Shown here one piece after another: positions 1-12,078 of a stretch of 64,000 nucleotides of DNA. The DNA is from Melastoma dodecandrum. Its lineage: Eukaryota > Streptophyta > Magnoliopsida > Myrtales > Melastomataceae. The notes below the pieces were generated by a model, which had not been told where the DNA came from, did not search any database, and saw only the letters and a list, made by a program, of their open reading frames with translations. Position numbers and translations under genes: made by a program. The stretch spans positions 4,526,001 through 4,590,000 of the forward strand of contig JARUPY010000473.1 in assembly GCA_029817715.1 (NCBI GenBank), in the 5' to 3' direction. The first letter of the stretch is position 1. The number at the start of each line of letters is the position of its first letter.

Positions 1-1320
1 CGAATTTGGTGTTTCTTGTAACAACAGCAGAGCAGGTATTGTTTTATGAGTCTTATTACTTATTCCTTCATAGAATATTATGCCATATGGGCATGTTTCT
101 CAATCAATTGTCCTTTCTGAAGGGCAGTTGTTAGTGTTCATCTGGTGACTTGATAATGACTAAGAAAAGACTTCCTGGATTTTGACTTGAAACTTGCGGA
201 CTATTGCTGTTGCTTGACTTAGCACCTATATTCGATAACATGCTGAGGTATAGAAAGAACTAAGAAGACACTTAAAATTTTGTCCGATGGTTGCCCCAAT
301 CTCTTTTACCGAAGATGCAAGAAGTTGACGATTGCTCTCTGTAACTAACGGAAATCGTTCGACAAAGTTAGTATTCCCTTTTCTAGTAAACCTAGCTTGT
401 GAATTTGCATAAAAGCTTTGCATCTCTGCTTGGATTGAATTTCTTTTTTTTTTTTTTAATTGGCTTTGGGTCAATTAAAAAATATTTTTTATCGATCAAT
501 GAGATTTGTGCGGAGGTTTTAAAAAAATTTGATTGAAGACTTTTGAGAAAAGAAATTTGAACAAGGAAAAAAAATTTTCTGATGAGTATTTTTTAATAAG
601 AGCAAAGAAGATTATTAAACAATCTAAAATATTTAGAATGTAATCTTCTGTCAAAATTTACCTTTGAAAATTTTTTCAAATCTTTAATGTTAATAATCGA
701 AGAAGCAACATTTTGTAAAGATTTGAGCTACAAGACGATTTCTTAGTTATGAGGAAATAACTATTTAAAAAAGGTTTTTAAGAAGGGGACAAATATGTTT
801 ATTACAAAAAATTATTGGCATGGTCTAAGGTGGTAGAGTGTTGTTATCTGAGCGGTATTGTTCGATGAGCAAGAGACAATAATCGAGTGGTAGTATATGA
901 GCGATGGCATCAAGCGAAGCGACATTAGAGAGAAATGATATTCATACATCAGAATCCAAAATTCGAATCCTATGGTCGTCCAGGATAACGAGGAGGACGA
1001 GCTCTGCCCAGTCCAGTCCGAGGAGGAAGCTGCTGCCGAGGTTTGATCTCATGGGTTCCATTCGGAAAACTTGCCGTTTTCGACGGAGATTGTCGAGACT
1101 CATCTGATACGAACCTCCTTTAGATGTTAATTGTGTGTACATTAGCGATCAAGGCTCCTTCCATTTGTGTATGAATTCAGAAATTACGTCTCAAATGACA
1201 GCAATGTCACATAGTAAACCAATAACTTAAAAAGAAACCCAGAGATCATCATCAGTTTGGGATCTCAAATTTATTAAAGCCCTCCTACGGAAACAGACCA
1301 TGTTCATTGGACCACCGCCC
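1..1320. other. Intergenic, no gene recognised
   Basis: This is AT-rich sequence with long A and T runs around 430-800. No protein family is recognised. A short coherent acidic reading frame (972-1046, +, 24 residues rich in Glu/Asp, ending in a stop) could be the tail of a last exon or a chance frame; nothing upstream supports an exon. The 3' untranslated region of the LRR gene on the minus strand should lie just left of 1321. Confidence 0.4.
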
Positions 1321-3485
1321 TCAGAGCACTCCTAGAGTGCCTTCGCTCCTGCTCCTGTGCATAAAGAGATCTGGTTTCAGGCTCCGCAGCTTCTCGCCGA
1401 GATCGAAATAGTATTGCTGCGACTGGTGATGAGAAGTTGGTCTGGTTGCGATTGGAGGAAGGCGGCTGTGCTTGGTTTTCGATGACAAAGTTGCTGCCTG
1501 ACTTCTACGTGAGTGAGACGAGGGTCCGGGCTTGGTAACGACGCTTTGACCACCCTTCTTCAAGGTTTTGGCGTCCGATCGGAGGTTTCGGTCGAACTGA
1601 TATGAACTGCTGCTGCCAAGACGAACTGCCCGCTCAGAAGTGTCCTTCAATGTGCTGCTTACTTTCAAGTTCTGTTTATTGTAGTAAGCCAGGTGAGGAA
1701 GGAGTCCCTGGAGATTCTTCTTCAGCTGCTCGTCGCCTACGTTCTTCTGGGCCGGGTTCCCCTCTAGACTGATGGCTTGCAAGGAGTTGTAGTTCGCAGC
1801 GAGCTGCCCGAGACACTTTGCTGTTGAGATCTTATTGAAGCGTAGGTCTAGTACGTTCAATTTAAGAAGACGGTGCAGGCCTTCGACCTCGCTTATTTTG
1901 TTTCCAGCCAAGTAGAGCTCTTTTAGGGAGGAGCAAGAAGCCAGCCCTAGCGAAATCGTGAATCCGAAGACGACATAAGAAGAAAAAACTCGATTCAACC
2001 TTACAACCTCGAAAGAGTATAAAATACATACCGTGTCCGATCCTGAATATGCGATTGTAGCTCAAGTCCAACACGCGCAGTCGAGTCAATTCACGCAGGC
2101 CTTCAATGGTGGAAATACGGTTTCTCGACAGATTCAACGCATGAAGCCCCCGGGGAAGTGCGCCAGCAGTAATCCTCGCTGGAGAAGACATTTAAAACCG
2201 ATTAGAAACATTTAAAACTAAGCAGCGAAAAAGCTGAGACTATTGGATGCATAACAGACCTATGTTGTTTCCAGACAGATTCACCACCTTCAAGCTCACA
2301 AATGCGCTCAGAAATGGAATCACTTCTAATCCATGGTTTCCGAGCTGACACGTAGCCGCCGAAGAACTTAGAGAAGACATATATCTTTTGGCTGATTCCA
2401 TTCCAGGAGAGACCTTCATTACAGCTTTCACATCGATCCCATCAATGATCGTGTGATCGGAAACTGTTTCATCATTCGTCTGAAAAGATTCATCCACAAC
2501 CTCTGAAGGGATGCAAGGTTCGAGATCTATAACCCACTTCTGTATGCGCTTGAACCTGAAATCTTTCCCTGGAGAGTCATCCAACGGAAGTCCCACTTCC
2601 TGGAGGCTCTTCGGCAACTCATCCTCAGCAGGTACTATCCTATCCCCGGACTCAACATGGTAACCAGCGTTGGGATAGCCATCATCATCCCCATCATTCT
2701 GGTTGCCCATATTTGGATCGTCATAAGCACCGCCATCTTGTGGCCTCAACTGCATTTTCAATTCATAATTTGACGTCTCATTTTGCCTCATGCCAAGAAT
2801 AAGCAAGTCCTCAGAAGATCTTGAACGCTGACCAAATTCTCTAGAATATCCCATTGAGACAGGTGACGAGGCACCCATGTTGGGCAAGGAACGGGGCCTA
2901 ACGATCAATGGAGGAGTGCGAGGCGTGTGATCTCCAGAATCCTCCCCAGCGTGATAAAGAGGGACATCAGCATCATAATTTTCATGTTTGCCATTCTCAG
3001 ATGTATGCAGTTCTTCAATTGAGAAAATTGGCAGCTTCGGGGGTAGCTCTCCTGCTGATGGAGGACTGCTTGCATTTTCCTCCATTGTCATAAGTCTTGT
3101 TTTCCCTACAATCTCATCCGAGAATGCTCCATCAGTGTCGTTATCCATCTGGTCAACAATTGATTTACCCTTATTCTGCAGTCCACTTTCAAGAGATTGA
3201 CTTTTCTTGAGCCGACGGATTTCCCCAACATCCATTCTTTTCATTAGATCATCATATTTCCAACCACGTTCGATCAGGGAGAAATCCTTGAAACTGGTTG
3301 GGTTTCTGGTCTGGTTTTGCGAGGTTGAAGGCACCCCGTTGTCAGCTGATGATGTAGCCACTTTCTGCAGGAAGGACACATTGCATGTAAATTCCCATTT
3401 TTAACACAGAAAATCCACCGCAACTTTCGTTTACCTTTGATTTATGACCTGTTAGATGCCCATTGAAGCATGAAAACCGAACCAT
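1321..3485 (-). CDS. Leucine-rich repeat protein, outer arm dynein light chain 1-like
   Basis: There are four coding exons on the minus strand: 3485-3435, 3364-2260, 2178-2032 and 1946-1321. They join in phase to 642 residues. The first exon encodes a short conserved-looking start, MVRFSCFNGHLTGHKSK, which resembles what I recall of plant At4g03260/At1g78230 proteins; this decides the start at 3485. Residues about 18-360 are polar and look disordered. Six LRRs of the SDS22/dynein-light-chain type follow (LKVVNLSGNNI, LHALNLSRNRIS, LRVLDLSYNRIF, LKELYLAGNKIS, LNVLDLRFNKIS, LQAISLEGNPA), then a Ser/Lys-rich basic tail. The LRR block is a protein-interaction scaffold; no enzymatic motif is present. 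The biological role in plants is not established, and angiosperms lack axonemal dynein, so the database name is only structural. Donor and acceptor sites are canonical at all three introns. Confidence 0.9.
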
Positions 3486-5110
3486 TGTGGCAATACCAAT
3501 TCAGCTACATCCACGGTCTTTCCTTTTCCCTTTTTGTTCTGTAACCGGATATCTCTCGAACAGAAAGGAGACCGACCACAATCTAGTCACAAAAGCCTTA
3601 GCCGTAATCAAGCGATAAGCCTTCCGAAACACGGCACAAAATCCAAGCATGTGATGACCTGGATCTCCTTAGAACGCAGAGCAGAAGAAATCCTTCCTGG
3701 ACATCCCACACCCCAACCAAGGTGGGAGAATTGGATGCAGTAGAAGCGGCCAGAGTGAAACGAAATTCGACAAGCTAAAGGAACTGAATATGAATCATCG
3801 ACGGAAATCGCTGGCCTGCCGGGGAAAAAAAGAAAAGGTGTTACTGCTAGGAGAGAATTAAAATGTCATGCCAAGCATTCAGGGAGCATTATATGGGGAC
3901 AACACCATTACCTTCCGAGGGATTTACCAGTTCTAACCAACACAAGGCACATCATTGCATGTATCAATGAAAATTATGGAAAAAATCACAATGGGAAAGC
4001 TGCCAGCCCCAAGAGCAACCTTAATCAGAAATCATCAATTTGAACTGTCGTGATTCAATGCAGGAATCCATTATCACATCACAGTAAGCTAGTGGAATGG
4101 GGAACCGCAATAAAACCTTATTAGCTGGAGAGACAACTATAAGTAGCATATACCTTTAATTATAATTGTATTTTCTTAGCTGGTAAACATCATAATCCCA
4201 CTTTACCATTGGAGGAGGAGGGAATCAAAATCACGATACAACCTGTAAATCCATCTGCAACATAAAAACTAAGCATGCTTCTAATCGGCCGAAAGCTAAT
4301 TAATACTAATTAGCATGGTTGTCAGAATTAGATCGGGATCGGACTTTTGAGCATGGGTGAGACGGATCGGGTGTAGGTATGTAGAATTTGTAAATGGCGA
4401 AATCGACAGGATCTGTATTATGAAAACCATGCTAATTACCAATAATTCAGGCCTGCCCAATTCCAAAAGGATAAGAAAAACCAAAGATACCAAACGCATC
4501 AAGGACAGCCAATTCTCATCAAAGCGCAGATAACACGAACATCGAATTCCGATTCCCCTACTCGCGTACAAGGAAAAAAAAATCCAACCCATGTCAAACA
4601 ACTAAAACGGGAAACGAACGAACATAAGTGGAACCCCTCCGATCGAATCCGGAAATTATTCCAAAGGAAAAAAGATCCGACCTTTGCTTAGATCGCTGCA
4701 CGACAGAGAAACCCAAATCCTTCCTTTCCTCGTGTATAAATACTGTACGAATTGGGTAACCTCGGAAGCCTTAATTTCCAGGAGGGGGGGGGGGGACCAA
4801 AACAGGGTCAGGAGCACATTGGTTAACGAAACAAGCAGGTCAGATAAGAGTTTGTTTGAGGTGCAAAAACGAGAGGATGACAACGGGTGGGGAGACGACG
4901 GACAAGAATGCAGGGAGGAGGGGGGAGGCCAAACCAAAACAAGCGCCCCCTCCAAATATGCCGCGCACTACCCGATGCCGTCGTTCCGTGACTCTTTGCG
5001 TCCCGAGAACGTCTCTCTCTCACACACACCACCAGATCGGGATTCTTTTAATTTCTTTCCTTTTTAAGTTACGTCTTTTTCCCTGGATTCTAAAATATTC
5101 GATATAATTT
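3486..5110 (-). promoter_or_regulatory. 5' region of the LRR gene (leader, probable leader intron, promoter)
   Basis: No coding sequence is seen. The region lies upstream of the LRR start on the minus strand and probably contains a 5' untranslated exon and intron, since the first coding exon is preceded by about 1.3 kb of intron-like AT-rich sequence before a CT/CA-rich stretch near 5013-5033. I could not fix the leader splice sites or a TATA box. Confidence 0.3.
4784..4795 (+). repeat. Homopolymer tract of 12 G
   Basis: An uninterrupted run of G on the plus strand inside the 5' region of the LRR gene. It is one of five long G runs in the first 20 kb, all on the plus strand. Confidence 0.95.
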
Positions 5111-6775
5111 CGTGATTCAAAATGTTGAGGAGAGGAGGCGATTAAAACGTGATTATGAAGACAAAATTATTTTACTTACTATTTTCTGGAAACCCCCCAC
5201 CACCCCAAGTAAGGAAAAACAATCAAATCCCAGTGTCCTCATCCTAAAGCAATCTCCCGATCTCGACTCTTCCTTTTCAGTCGGTTGGCACGCTTTTGTA
5301 ACAAAGTGGGAGGCTGCCTCCATAACTTGGGACGAGTCTTAAATAATGGAATGAATGTGTAGAATGCATCCGGACCCAGGCCCAACACAATGGGCCCCCG
5401 GTTAGAACAAGGCCCGTAATTAATTGGGCCTGGACATTAGGTTTAAGGGGGAGTGTATTGGGATGAGAGTGGGATAATAAAGTAATTGGATGAGGTTTCT
5501 TTTTTCTTTTTTTTTTTATTGAGTTCATGTAAATGTAGGGCAAAGGCCACCATGTCCCAGACCCACTACTCATCAATCATAAACATTATTATTGTTATTA
5601 TTATTCAAAATTATTTTTGAAATGTTGAATACTGGGAGGGACCTCATCATCAACAATTTCAATGACCATGAAAAAGCATGTGACGTGAAAGTTGCTTTCA
5701 TCATTTTCGGGATCTCCCTCAACCTCCCTTCTCCCCCCCCTAGCAATACTGATAAACAAACGATAAAACCCAAAAAGAAATTTGTTAAATTTACTCGGAT
5801 CTATTAAGCGGATAATCCGATGCGTTAACAAAGACGTATCTAATCTGGAGATTTGGGATTTACTATCTGTAATAAACAACCTCCATACCATATATAAAAT
5901 TTAAACAAATAGTGTATGTTACGCAATTCGAATATGAGACCGAAAATGTTATAACAAAATTATCGTATAGAATGCAGGTAGGTATTTAGTCACGAGAACA
6001 TAACTGAATTCAATGATTCTATACTCGAAGGATATATGAATTGTAGATTAGATGTCGCTCCGCGTCTGCTGTTAAAGAATATGCTGATGAAGCTGTAAAT
6101 CTTGATTTGACGGGCCTTCAAGAGTAATGAAGATCACCAAGACAGTAAAGGCTGTTCAGATAGTGACGAAGAAAATCGATATTGTAAAAGCTCATGACAG
6201 TTTTTATATAGTCGGAGATTGATAAAGAAAATAATTATATAAGTATCAATAAAACCTCGTCGCATTTCAGAAGAGAATCAGATAGAGCTAAATCATGAGT
6301 CGGGCTAAATTGGTCGGCCGACAAGGTCATAATAAACCACACTTAACCCACAATATAACTAATTTAAGTTTATTATTAAATGGGCTAGAACATCCGTAAA
6401 ATATGTCATTATTTATTAATTTGGATAATATATTTGACCCCAAAAAAATATAACTTGAATTGAATTAACATAAGACTAAAAGCATAATATGAGCCCCACT
6501 TATATCACATCGATCGATATAATATATATATAATGCAAATAAAATTTTAATATCAGCATAATAAAAGTAAATAATTAAAACAGCGAATGCTTTCAAAATT
6601 TAAAATATTAACATTAATATTATAAAAATGAAAATGAAAATGTAATGAGAGGCCCGCCCAAAGGCATCGACCCAAAAATCCGGCCGAATCATGGAAGTGT
6701 AAGAAAAAGATGCGGGATGGTGGGGCCCACCCGTTACCCCGAACCCTCCTAACCACCAGCCAGGTGAAACGCACG
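5111..6775. other. AT-rich intergenic region
   Basis: No gene is seen. It contains simple-sequence DNA, namely an ATT/TTA trinucleotide run at about 5584-5605 and a T-rich tract near 5500-5518. All open frames are short, overlap on both strands and have no recognisable domain. The right half is presumably distal promoter of the B-box gene. Confidence 0.5.
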
Positions 6776-6926
6776 CACGTGGTCCTGACCTTGCAAATCG
6801 CCACGTCATCGAAACCATATCGCCATCAAGTTCCACGTGGCGGCGTTTGCCCCACCTTCCCCATTTATTGTCCCAAATATTTAATGCTTCACGACTGGTA
6901 ATTTAAAAACAACCCCCTGACACGTC
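6776..6926 (+). promoter_or_regulatory. Cluster of ACGT-core (G-box type) elements upstream of the B-box gene
   Basis: Two perfect CACGTG boxes at 6776-6781 and 6834-6839, a CCACGTCA at 6801-6808 and a further ACACGTC near 6920 lie 610-760 bases before the B-box start codon. ACGT cores are the known binding sites of bZIP (HY5-type) and bHLH (PIF-type) factors. That they regulate this gene by light or ABA is inference from position and from the biology of BBX genes. Confidence 0.5.
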
Positions 6927-7535
6927 GTCCCCTAAAGTAGATCGTAGCATTTTACCACAAATTACGTATAAAAATTACTATAGTTGCATATCTTTTTATA
7001 AAAACTCATCATATTTCAGACCACATAAATTGGATATAAATGAATATTTTTACCAATGAAATGAAATGATGTAGAAGATGCGGATCCATGGCCGCATGAA
7101 GCCTGGATACTTGGCAGCCGCACCCCCACCCACACCCACACCGTTCTTGCCGTTTCCCTGTCGGTACCCTTGATATCCGAAATACCCCTTTACCCCCGGA
7201 CTTCTTCCCCAATTACACTCCAAAGTGGGGAGGGCACTTCCGTTATTTCCGCATGGTCGAAGGGAAGTCTATTTGAATACAATGGTGAGACCGTAGTTTA
7301 GGTTAATTCCGGGGCCCTTTTTAGTAAAATCGGTCAACATACTCGGCCTTTTCTTTTGCCCGTACTTTCTTCTTCCTTGATCTCTTCTTCCCCCCTCCCC
7401 CCACAGACACTCTCACCAACAAACTCGCACACCATCACCAACAAACTCGAGCTAATAACTTCAACGGCGGAGTTGTCGAAGGATCGAGCCCCCGAACGAC
7501 GTCGTTTTCGAGGGAGCCTCCGAAGGGAAGCAAAG

Positions 7536-8399
7536 ATGAGGGCGTGCGCCCTTTGCAAGGAGATGGCGAGGGCCTTCTGCGAGTCGGACCAGGCCAGCCT
7601 CTGCTGGTCCTGCGACGCCAAGGTCCACGGCGCCAACTTCCTCGTCGCTCGCCACTCCCGCACCTTGCTCTGTCACTCCTGCCAGTCCCCCACCCCTTGG
7701 AAGGCCTCCGGTCCCAAGCTTGGCGGCCGCACTGTCTCCTTCTGCGACTCCTGCCTCCAGCGGAGGGATCCCGAGGAAGGCGGTGGCGATAATGAGGATC
7801 GCGACGACACCGGCGACGAGGAGGAGGACGACGACGACGAGAGCGGCGGCGGTGGAGACGAGATGGAGGAGGACGAGGAGGAGGACGACGATGGGGCTGA
7901 GGAAGGGGATAACCAGGTGGTTCCGTGGTCGTCGTCCTTTTCCACTTGCACTCCCCCGCCCCCGGCAAGCTGTTCGAGTAGCGAGGCTAACGAATTCTCC
8001 GGCAGAGGCAGTTCGAGCGGAGGTGGCGAGTGGGAGGTCGACGATGGAATGTCGTCCCAGACGCTGAAGCGTGTGGCCGGAGATTTCAAGGATCCCCCTT
8101 ATCAGGTCCCAGACTCCCCCTCTCGATCATTCCCTTAAAAAGTCCTGCATCTGCATCATTTCCATTTGTCTTGTTGTCATGGGGTTTATGCGCGCACTCT
8201 GCGTCGCCCCCAGGAGCTACTTCGCCGACGGGTCCGAAGGAAGAAGGCAGCGAAGGCTCGTCTGGGGGACACCTCCCTTGGCTCATCGTGGGCATCAAAG
8301 TACCAAGAGCACGGAGGCGGAGGCGGAGGCGGAGGCGGCCGGGTGGTCCCAGTCCGAGTCCAAACCCATTGTGTCCATCAACCTCGATCTCTCATTTAA
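7536..8399 (+). CDS. Single B-box zinc finger protein, BBX28/29-like
   Basis: There are two exons, 7536-8105 and 8214-8399, with a GT-AG intron of 108 bases in phase 0, giving 251 residues. The B-box is at the very N terminus with all ligands present: C4, C7, C15, C23, C26, H31, H40. The conserved CQSPTPWKASG block follows at 49-59 and a C70/C73 pair after it. Residues about 78-125 form a long Asp/Glu tract and the C-terminal exon carries a basic RRRVRRKKAAKAR stretch, a likely nuclear localisation signal, followed by a glycine run from a GGCGGA repeat. I chose the ATG immediately before the B-box because family members start there; the frame is open upstream to 7356 but that extension is low-complexity. 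The single box and the PTPWKASG block place it in the BBX28/29/32 group, which binds HY5/CONSTANS-type partners rather than DNA. The next gene, a PBP1-like EF-hand, lies 2.2 kb downstream on the same strand. Confidence 0.9.
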
Positions 8400-9312
8400 C
8401 CCAAGAAAAAGAAAACGCCGGGTTTCCCCATTGACCGATTCTTTTTTTACGATCTTAGGCGCGTCGGATTAGGCGAAATCGATTGCTCTTTGGTTTTGGT
8501 AATTTTGATTGTCGAGCTTCCCCCAAAAATCTTTATCTGAAATCTTAATCACGTCTTCCCCCAACCAACATGCGTGTACGAAAGTCAAGGGGAGTTGGGG
8601 TGGGGGGAACAAAGTGGGATATAAGGACCACAAGTGGGATGAAGATGCAACCAATGACTAGGAATGACTTGATGTCCCCTCTTTTTAATTTCTGGTGCAC
8701 AAAAGGAATTGGTCCTCTGGCCTGTGGTATTGTTTTTGTGGCTGGGAATAGGGCGACTCACTCAGACCCGTCCGCTGGTCTCTTCGATTCCCGCGGCCAA
8801 TGCTTACTCGGCACGTGCTTGAGATTCAAATCGGAGACGTCGCTGTCAAATGAGCGGACACACCAGAATTCAATTCCCTTAATTCGTGGTGGGTTGGGGA
8901 AGATCGTCGTCGGCCCTCAATTGTTGATATTTTGTGTGGGTTTGATTAGTAGATTTGATTAAATTAAATAATTAAGTGTTTTTGTCTAGTTTAGTGATTT
9001 ATGGTGGTCGTGGTGGGTGTGGAGTGCTTGATTAGAATTTTTCCCCTTTTGTCTGATAATGGGGCGTCCCCCCCTCCCTAATTAGGTCAGATATTTCGAT
9101 TATTATACTATTGGCAGCAAAATATCTGCGGCTGCGCGACAATTGTGGGTCGATTTCGTTTGGGATTGGGATTGGACGAAACTTGAAACAACTACTCGGT
9201 CGTTGTCGAAGATGAACAGGAATCGAATTTTATTACGTTGATACTACTCCTTTCAATGAAAGGCCTTGAGATCTTGTTGGCCGGCCATGTCCACTAGTTG
9301 TTTTTATTGGGT

Positions 9313-9325
9313 GGGGGGGGGGGGG
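9313..9325 (+). repeat. Homopolymer tract of 13 G
   Basis: Uninterrupted plus-strand G run, about 600 bases before the tRNA gene. Confidence 0.95.
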
Positions 9326-9912
9326 AATCGGCTTTATATCTCAGCCATACATTATGAATGGTCATGTTGCGTAATATACACATACGTGTAATATATAATG
9401 AATGACTGGGACCGAGGAAACGCGCCAGGGAAATTGTGGTTGTGATGAAAAGGAGGAAGGGGACGGTGGGGGCTTTGAGCAAATTGGCTAATATTTAATT
9501 AACTTACTTTACTCATGGGAACCGAGATCAAACATGAACGATTGATTTTTAATGAAGGACCGAAGCCGAAGGTGTGAGTATCTTGAGGAGGAGGTGGGGC
9601 AAGGATCAAAAAGTAGGGAGAGAGGGATCTTGTGGTGGAGGTTGGGTGTTGAGTAGTTGGATATATTACTAATCTGGACGGGAGGATGCGATTGGCGTTC
9701 CTTTTGCAGAGTTATTTTTTTTAGTAATTGTTGTTGCTATATATGGTCTATGGTTAGAGAGAGGGGGTAGGGAGTAGGAGACCGGGGAGGGAGGAGAACA
9801 TGGGAAAGTGGATGGGATATGATTCCGCCGACACCTCCAGGCTCCAACTGATGAAGGTAAAATGAAGTTGTTGGATGGGGGGAGGCGGAAACCAAACGGC
9901 CCAACCAGGAAG

Positions 9913-9917
9913 AAAAA
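9913..9917 (-). terminator. RNA polymerase III terminator of tRNA-Ser
   Basis: Five A on the plus strand make a TTTTT run on the minus strand about ten bases beyond the tRNA 3' end, the normal Pol III stop signal. Confidence 0.8.
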
Positions 9918-9926
9918 CAGGAATTA

Positions 9927-10008
9927 CGTCGACAGCAGGGTTCGAACCTGCGCGGGCGAAGCCCAACAGATTTCAAGTCTGTCTCCTTAACCACTCGGAC
10001 ATATCGAC
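9927..10008 (-). tRNA. tRNA-Ser (anticodon UGA)
   Basis: On the minus strand the 7-bp acceptor stem GTCGATA pairs with TGTCGAC (one T-G pair), followed by discriminator G, the usual base for serine. The anticodon loop CTTGAAA gives anticodon TGA (plus-strand complement 9973-9975). A long variable arm (GGGC TTCG GCCC type) marks a class II tRNA, and the T arm contains GGTTCGAACCC, which is also the internal B box. No intron is present and CCA is not encoded, as expected for a eukaryotic nuclear gene. Confidence 0.95.
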
Positions 10009-10500
10009 TGCTGTGTTTACTGTGTTCTTTATTACATATAATAAACATGTAAAAAATAAAATAACATTTTTTAGCCTCGTGCGAACAATTTATTTCGGAT
10101 CCGAAATGTCCGGTAGGCGATGGACAGCGAATTCCCTATTAAGATGCTGTTTAAAGAGGAACACCCTGTCGGGTGTCAGCAAACTCCCCGCACCCCCCTG
10201 AAGTCAACACGGCGGAGACAAAAATCGAAAATGGTTGCAGCCTCCAGCGCAGACAGCTAAACTTAAACATCCTGGAATGATCAAAACACCCCCTCCCCCT
10301 GCGCCGCACTCTGCCCCCAACCCAACCCAGAAAGGCTGTCCGGAAATGACAGTCAAGCACCCGACCACACACGCACGCTATCTGACAAGATCTTGTCTCC
10401 TGGGTTACAATGTCTACACCGTCGGATCTATTAATTTTTCTGTCTGTCATCCACAATGCCCATGCCCACCAACGCTACCATCCCCATCCATACACGTCGC
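10009..10500. other. Upstream region of the EF-hand gene
   Basis: No gene is seen. CA-rich and C-rich promoter sequence leads into a TATA-like element. An in-frame upstream ATG at 10456 exists but lies before the TATA-like element and is not expected to be transcribed. Confidence 0.4.
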
Positions 10501-10509
10501 TATATATAT
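10501..10509 (+). promoter_or_regulatory. TATA-like element of the EF-hand gene
   Basis: TATATATAT lies 106 bases before the start codon, a good spacing for a short 5' leader. Confidence 0.5.
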
Positions 10510-10614
10510 GTATGTGTTATGTGCATCACAATCACACCCTTTTCCTCCCATTCCATCCCGAACCGGTTAGATTTCGGTCATCCCATTAGTTATACTCCCC
10601 CACTTGGGAAGATC

Positions 10615-10989
10615 ATGGATGGTGTCAGCAGGGCAGGCGACGACATTGCCGTGGAGTTCGAGGACTGCCTGCCAGCAATGGCGGGGAAGCTAGGTGGCAA
10701 GGGGCTGATACGGGAATTGTGCAATGGGTTCGAGCTGCTCATGGACAGGGAGAGAAGGGTGATCACGTTGGAGAGCCTGAGGAGGAACAGCCCCCTCCTG
10801 GGCCTTGGGGAACTGACGGACGACGACCTCGCGTGCATGCTAAGGGAGGGAGATGTGGACGGGGACGGCTTCCTAAGTCAGATAGAGTTCTGCGTCCTCA
10901 TGTTCAGGCTGAGCCCCGGGCTGATGGACGAGTCCAGGGCTTGCTTCGAACACGCCCTCGTGGCAGAGTCGGTCCGCAGGAGATGTTAA
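10615..10989 (+). CDS. PBP1: Single EF-hand calcium-binding protein, PBP1/KRP1/KIC family
   Basis: A single-exon gene of 124 residues. One canonical EF-hand loop is at residues 80-91 with acidic or polar residues at D80, D82, D84, S88 and E91; the N-terminal half is the degenerate partner domain. The blocks LPAMAGKLGG, ELCNGFELLMDRE, ITLESLRRNS and EFCVLMFRLSP are the family hallmarks, closest in my recollection to PINOID-BINDING PROTEIN 1 and KRP1. Family members are small cytosolic calcium sensors. PBP1 binds the auxin-related kinase PINOID, and KIC binds the kinesin-like calmodulin-binding protein. The ATG at 10615 was chosen for family length and the TATA position. Which paralogue (PBP1, KRP1 or KIC) it is remains open. 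Confidence 0.9.
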   Translation: MDGVSRAGDDIAVEFEDCLPAMAGKLGGKGLIRELCNGFELLMDRERRVITLESLRRNSPLLGLGELTDDDLACMLREGDVDGDGFLSQIEFCVLMFRLSPGLMDESRACFEHALVAESVRRRC

Positions 10990-12078
10990 CCTCGTCCATA
11001 TGCACGCAATAAGTTTTCTTCCTCTTGTCTTCTTGCATCGATTCTGTTCGCCCCTTTTGGGTTTAGGCCCATGTAGTAAGCGGGTTACTCGGTCGAGGCC
11101 CGGTAGGGAGGACGATGAAATTAATTGTTTCTTTTAAATCTGAAGAACAGGTGTCACGCCATAGTCGTACGGAGGAAGTACAAATCTAAAAACCAAAGAC
11201 AGGCCAGACCACATCAATAATTGATCGGACCTCACATGGACCGCCACAAAAAGTATACAAAATTTTCGTGTGGGTGTAGCGTTGTTAGTCCGGCGCCTCA
11301 CTGTATAAATACGTCAAATGAAAATTGAAAGTACCGTATTCACTCTAAAATTAATTTCCAGTAAAAGGATTTCGAAGGTTTTGGAACTATAATGACTTTC
11401 AAACCTCTTCTCAAACTCTCACACACATACTACTTCGGACTATTATACCATAAGAAAAATTTTGGGTCGATTTATTCTTCGATCTGAGTCTACTGTAAAA
11501 TTAATTGATAATAAAGTGATTGACCTGTTCACCTAATTTAAGAGATATTTTCTTTTCTGGGGCCTATTTTGGATTTATAAAACCCTTCAATAAAACGCAC
11601 TATTTTGGAATAGAGACGGAGAAAATCTACGAGTCTGAGGGGCAGATGATATCAATTTTGGGTTGGTCCATGTTTTTAATTATTGTTTTCTAAGTAGACA
11701 TGACTTGGTGGGGATAGGAGAGGAACCAGCGGCCCCTCTAGAGTGACTACTGGTCATGGTCATGGATTTGATGATCTCCCGCACTCTCACCTTTTCCCCA
11801 AGTTTGTCAATATGGGGTTGAATGATATATGTGGGGTTCAGTTTCGATTACGCTGATTTTCACGTTAACCAGTTTTTTACGATGAAAAGAAATGTTGATT
11901 TATTGGACGAGCCGGTAATAAGTAACCCAAAAGAAAAACAGATTTTGCCAAGGGAACGGAGAACACTTTCAGATTATCTTACACAACACCCAGTACAAAG
12001 CGGAAGCACGTGGATTTGGAACAACACGGAGAGCATGTTCACGCGGCAGTCTAGATTTGATGCGACTCCAATGTTTCC
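10990..12078. other. Intergenic between two converging genes
   Basis: The 3' ends of the EF-hand gene (+) and the XTH gene (-) face each other here. No coding sequence or repeat family is recognised. One open frame (11822-12082, +) has no recognisable content. Confidence 0.5.

Larger units (their letters stand above)
8400..9926. other. Intergenic between B-box gene and tRNA gene
   Basis: The left part should contain the 3' untranslated region of the B-box gene. The rest shows no open frame with recognisable content. It holds one of the plus-strand G runs (9313-9325). Confidence 0.5.

Noticed and set aside
904..1142. Open frames on both strands near 1 kb as a gene
   Set aside because: No recognisable domain, no supported start or splice sites; kept only as a remark in the gap entry.
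3365..3379. Start of the LRR protein at 3379 inside intron 1
   Set aside because: A short first exon at 3485-3435 with canonical splice sites gives the N terminus I recall for the family.
7435..8089. Long open frames on the minus strand and other plus frames across the B-box gene
   Set aside because: They are shadows of the GC-rich, acidic-tract coding sequence; only the frame with complete B-box ligands and in-phase intron is real.
10456..10614. Upstream in-frame ATG for the EF-hand gene giving 177 residues
   Set aside because: It precedes the TATA-like element and adds sequence unlike the family.
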